In this document: piece by piece, positions 60,005 through 64,000 of the stretch
How the letters are laid out: each line of letters opens with the position of its first letter
Position numbering within the stretch: the first letter of the stretch is position 1
Assembly (NCBI GenBank): GCA_030068075.1
Contig: CM057834.1
Span: forward strand, 95,187,119 to 95,251,118
DNA length: 64,000 nucleotides
Source of the DNA: Paguma larvata
Lineage: Eukaryota; Chordata; Mammalia; Carnivora; Viverridae
Direction: 5' to 3'
The notes under the pieces: model-generated
Databases searched by the model: none
What the model saw: the letters and a program-made list of their open reading frames with translations, nothing else
Told to the model about the DNA's origin: nothing
Translations under genes and position numbers: made by a program

Positions 60005-60420
60005 CCTTCTAGCTGGACTGAGAATCAAACTGATAGGAGATAGCTTACCCGGAGAAAACACGGTTTAATAGGTGTATCTACGGGGAATCCAGACTCGCAA
60101 TTCCAGACACAATGAGGTAACACGAAGCTTACGAGCTCAGGAGAGGGTTAGGGTCTGAGGACACAGAAGTGCCTGAGGACACTGTTAATCGCTCTCTTCC
60201 TGGTACAAGCTTCTTTCCAGTGTAAATGTAGGCAGTTGAGACGGAGGCAGAGAGCTTTTACTGCATCTACTGGGTTTTGATTACTTTGAACTCAAAATAA
60301 TCTTTGCTCCAAAGTGGCCCATCTTGGGGAAGCCAGCCCTTGGCCTCTATAGTCCTTCCTCTGAAACTTTCCTCCGGTTTTACACATTAATAGTCGAGCT
60401 GGCAAATTGTTCCATCTTAC
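60005..60420 (-). mobile_element. Possible decayed LTR
   Basis: On the minus strand the order resembles an LTR: 'AAGATGGGCCACTTTGGAGC', 'TCAAAGTAATCAAAACCCAG', 'TGCCTCCGTCTCAACTGCC', a TATTAAACC polyadenylation-like site and 'TATCAGTTTGATTCTCAGTCCAGC' at the end. No clean TG/CA ends or TSD are seen. Class is uncertain, ERVL-like from memory. Confidence 0.35.
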
Positions 60421-60429
60421 TGAACCAGT

Positions 60430-62059
60430 CTTAGTTCTGATAATAGGTCAGCTCAGTTAAAGTCACTTTAGGACATGGTGATGCAGATGTGTTTTCAAAG
60501 TCAGGCCTATGGTTCAAGAAATCAGGTATTAAGCAAGAGGTGTTTCTACAGAAACAGAAGAAAAACAGTGGTTGATGATTACATTGAAATATAGATCAGT
60601 TTCTGAGTTCTGAGGATAGCCAGTAGAGAAGATTTTTAGAGGTCAAGCTCTAAGCACCTTTAGGAAGAGGGAGAACAGGTAGTGGCAATCTGACAGGTTT
60701 TTCCTGGTTTGTAGTTCAGGTGTCTCTGGAACTGTTGCCCACGGAACAGTAGGCATGAAGACTGTCTACACAGGAACAGTTGTGCTGATTTCTCTTATAG
60801 TAACATCAAGTTGTTCACACTTAGCTTGCAGGCCTTCAGAACAAAGGGCAATTTTAGTTTTCAAATGCATCCAACTCAGAAAGGTGGAAGAAAAGTTCAG
60901 CGTCGTTTGGAGGGTTGTAGTCATGGGCTAGAAGAAATCAAGATTAGTGTAGTTTGCAATAAACAGTATTAGAATCTAATATTATTTACTCAAATATGTT
61001 ATTGAAACTTTTGTTTCCTCTTGTGTAATCACTTCTATTTTTACCAAAGATAGCCAAATTAACATTTGTTGCAAAGTAGGTTTAGTCTTAACATCTTGGC
61101 CTAATTATTTACAGAAGCACAACAAGAATGTTATTGGCCATATAAATTCTTTTAAATGTGCTTTGCTGGAACTTTTTATAAGGAATTTCTAGATTTGCCT
61201 GCATTAGCCATACATTTGGGTGAATTCTTCTCATCTCTTCCCAGATTGTGCTGAGGTTCTTACCCCTGCCAGGAAGTGGCCTCCTTTACTCACCTGTTTC
61301 ATACAATCTTAGAGCACTTATTTTAATTATAATCTATACAAAAAATCTAACAGGGCTTAGTATTTACTTTACAATGCTTCCCATTTAATTTAACACACCA
61401 AGTAAGTCTAATTAGTTTCTCACAAAATCTTCGAACTGTTCCAGGACCTCTCGGGAACATCTCAGATAGATTGCGGCCAAAAGATTCCATTTTAGAATTT
61501 GATTTCAGGAAGTATGTCACAAAATAGCAAAAGGTTTGAACACTTAATTAAATAAGTTCACAGATCATTATAAAACATTATTTAATTATCTATTTAACCA
61601 AAGTGGCCATAAGATATTTCAAAGGCAAATACAGAAAATTACACAGCTATGAATAAAATTCTTTTTTTTTTTAATATTAGGACTGAGTTGTTTTGTTTTG
61701 TTTTGAAGTAACCAAAAGACCTGTTAAACACAGGAAATTATTTTGTCAAAACAGCATCCTTGCTTTCTAGTCAGACAACTTTAAAGATAAAAAACTTACA
61801 ATTTCTTATTTAAGAGCAAAACAGTATTTCAAACAATTTTGTTCTTTTAACAAAGAGAAAACAAAAGTTTTAATTATGCACCAGTGTATTTTTTATAGTA
61901 AAACTCATTAAATTACTTAAATTTATTCTAATCTTAGCCAGTACTGACCACACACAAAATTCCCTCCTAAAGATTCCTTCTCCTAAAACGTTTTACAATT
62001 CTCTTGTTTGCATTCAGAGTTTGTCCTAAGGTTTCCTTCTTTAAATAGCCAGTGTCACT
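60430..62059. other. No gene; may include old retroviral sequence
   Basis: AT-rich and unassigned, with no methionine-started frame over 60 codons. It follows the possible LTR and precedes the class I LTR, so it could be decayed ERV sequence, but I see no coding motif to support that. Confidence 0.3.
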
Positions 62060-62063
62060 CTAG

Positions 62064-62661
62064 TGAGGTAAGCAGGCCAGGCCCAAGGACCCAGAGGGGT
62101 CCCACAGGACCAGCCAAGAGGGTCTTGGCTTCATGCAGAATATAAATAAAATGTGAGCCAGGAGGAAGTGAGAACAGAGTTCACTGTGTAGTGTAAGGGA
62201 CAGAGTATAGCAGATGATGCCTGGAAGGTTTGGAAAGGAGAGTAGAGTGAGTCTAGTCTGTCCCTTGGGGTTAGGGGCTTATACTAAAAAGGGGTCAAGA
62301 ACGTATGTTCCTTCAGGAATTTAGGGTAGGGCCCAATCAAAGGCAAGTATCAGATGAGTAATAGGTGTTATTTTATAAACATCGACAGTAGGGGATATTG
62401 ACGCCAGCATTGGCCGAGGTTTGTTCAAAGCTAACATTGTGGAACATGTTTGGATCCAGTTCTTAGATGTCATTAGGTTTTTGGGGGCCTAGGATGAAAT
62501 TCAGAGAATGATTAACTTTCTTGCTTTCCACTTGGAACATAGCTTCTTTGGTTTATTCAGATGCAAGATGACATATCCATGAGTAAATGGAACCTAACAG
62601 AAAAACAACAGAGATAGAGCCTTTCTAAAACTAGAGCCTTCAGTTTCCTTATCTCTCCTCA
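62064..62661 (-). mobile_element. 3' LTR of a class I endogenous retrovirus
   Basis: 598 bp, minus orientation, TGAGG...CCTCA at its ends. Same family as the solo LTR at 37624-38185, roughly two-thirds to three-quarters alike by eye, with an extra insertion near 62330-62380. The AATAAA retained in the solo copy is mutated here. It sits directly downstream of env on the minus strand, the position of a 3' LTR. CTAG precedes it (62060-62063) but the 5' LTR is outside the window, so the TSD cannot be confirmed. Confidence 0.85.
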
Positions 62662-64000
62662 CTAGGGGATTTTTATCCTCCTTATTCTTACGGGATGTTG
62701 AAGGATGAAGATCTCATTTTCTGTATGAAAATGTATCTTCTTTAAGCTGAATGGGGTTGTAGACCCTCTCTATTGGGAGGCATAAAAAAGCTTGAATTAT
62801 CTGATTAAATGAAGGGCTCCTAGGCTTAGGTTGCCTGACTCAGAGGTGTCTTTGAGGTCTCATCATAAGAATAGGATGCTCTTCGGATAATCTATCCATC
62901 ATATTTATGTAGAGCAGGCAGCAGCAATAGCCCCCGTGGTAAAGAAGCCCTACCATGTTATTAGTAGAAATTTTCTCCACTAAAGACCATCCATTTCCGC
63001 TAAACCAGGAAGAAATCTAGTCATTGAGAGAACTAGAGAAGTCAAACACTGCCTGAATTTGGATCTGCAGGTCTGCTAAAACTTTGGGTACATTAGCTGA
63101 GTTATCTGGGATGTATATACAACATTGAGGCTCAATAATGGAACAAATTCCTCCTTGAGCTACTGTTATTATATCCAAGGCCATACAGTTTTGTAATTCA
63201 CAGTTTAACAAGCAGAGCCCCTCCCTGCACAGTATCATTAATGGCTTGTGTTGTATTGTTTGTTAAGGCCTCCATGAGCCAGATTGTGTCTTCTATTCCC
63301 ATTTTGGTCAAAAAAAAAAGGTTAACTGGTGATCCTATCAGTGAAAGGCTGATCATATCCAGCGATAAAGTAAGGGGGTATAATTTGTGGGCATAGGTAT
63401 TTCTTTACACCATCTCCCTTGCATCCAGGGAAAGCCTAGCATACGGTCTAATCTCCATCCAGGGGGTAGCCATGGCTACGAATTGGTGCTACAGAGCCAT
63501 TGAGTTCTGTTGGGCACCAGCCATCTGATGCTAGGTCGAGACGTCCAATTAGTAGCAAACCAGTCAGTTGCTCGTAGAACAATACTATGAACAAAAGCCT
63601 CTGGGGGGAGCCACCATAATTTGTGGGTAGCATTAAGCCATGCATCATCGGTATGATTTCTTTGTTCTAATACAAGAGGGCTTATTATTTTTTTTGTTTG
63701 CTTAATTGGCCTATAGTAAGAGTAAGCCACATATTTGAAAATAGTCATCATCAGTATATCTCATATTACTAGGTTTAACTGTTCCCCACAAAGCTTTCAT
63801 ATCTTCATATTGGAGTTGGCATATTCAGTCATGATTTTAATGGTCTGAGGGTAGGAAAAATGTCTTGTATGGCCTGGAGAATTCCGCATGGTACTTACCA
63901 TAGACCAACAGGAAACACTTTTGTTAGTAATAGAGATGTCCTTATGCATGCTGGTATTTGGTTGGTGTAGTGTATCTTTTTTACATTGGTGTAAATAATT
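62662..64000 (-). pseudogene. env: Endogenous retrovirus env (class I, gamma type), broken and cut by the window edge
   Basis: Minus-strand decayed envelope gene of an old provirus. The frame at 63017-63238 holds the transmembrane-subunit core: a Q-N-x-x-A-L-D segment, then GG and a C-x6-C-C motif, the arrangement of gammaretrovirus-like envelopes whose two subunits are disulfide-linked. The frame at 63476-63751 holds the C-terminal surface-subunit part with several N-x-T/S sites. In-frame TAG stops end both frames (about 63017 and 63474-63476). After the first, the frame stays readable through a Cys-rich tail to about 62900. The surface subunit's N-terminus, pol and gag lie beyond the edge. 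No functional protein is expected. Confidence 0.8.

Overview
The window is carnivoran nuclear DNA, most likely from a cat-family (felid) or close feliform genome. The main evidence is about 27 copies of a tRNA-Lys-derived SINE. These have a head like GGGCGCCTGGGTGGCTCAG, a middle reading GCTGACAGCTCAGAGCCTGGAGCC, a (TC)n stretch and an AAATAAATAAAC tail, which is the felid-type CAN-SINE as I know it. A carnivore-type L1 3' end at 13.4 kb and a carnivore-type L1 ORF2 end at 41.4 kb agree. I found no convincing protein-coding exon, rRNA, functional tRNA, CRISPR array or bacterial signal. Open frames are short, overlapping and usually fall in repeats. The stretch reads as an intron or intergenic desert of AT-rich DNA.

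Layout: 0-12 kb has an old MIR split by an ERVL-type LTR remnant and six SINEs, one carrying a long polypyrimidine expansion. 12-24 kb has MIRs, one split by a short L1 3' end, an L2 3' end at 17.2-17.7 kb, a CTCF-like site near 20.1 kb, and a pair of SINEs in which the second sits in the tail of the first. 23.6-27.5 kb holds an MER5-type hAT remnant, two MIRs and L2/L1-like pieces. 27.9-30.6 kb is a long antisense L1 (3' UTR and ORF2 end) carrying a SINE nested in a SINE plus a third SINE. 35-38 kb has SINEs, an inverted CA/TG microsatellite pair and a solo class I LTR with a 4-bp target duplication. 41.4-42.4 kb is a sense L1 ORF2 end. 46.2-47.1 kb has a young-looking SINE next to a solo class II (ERVK-like) LTR with an exact 6-bp target duplication. 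49-58.5 kb has more SINEs, antisense L2 and antisense L1. From 62.06 kb to the edge lies the 3' end of a class I (gammaretrovirus-like) endogenous retrovirus on the minus strand: broken env followed by its 3' LTR. That LTR is the same family as the solo LTR at 37.6 kb.

There are no genes working together here. The content is a layered record of transposition: ancient MIR/L2/MER5, then old L1 and ERVs, then carnivore L1 and CAN-SINEs inserted into them. Many insertions can be delimited to the base by target-site duplications (TSDs), so relative ages can be read. Family names come from pattern recognition, not a repeat-library search. Boundaries of old elements are approximate; those with stated TSDs are precise.
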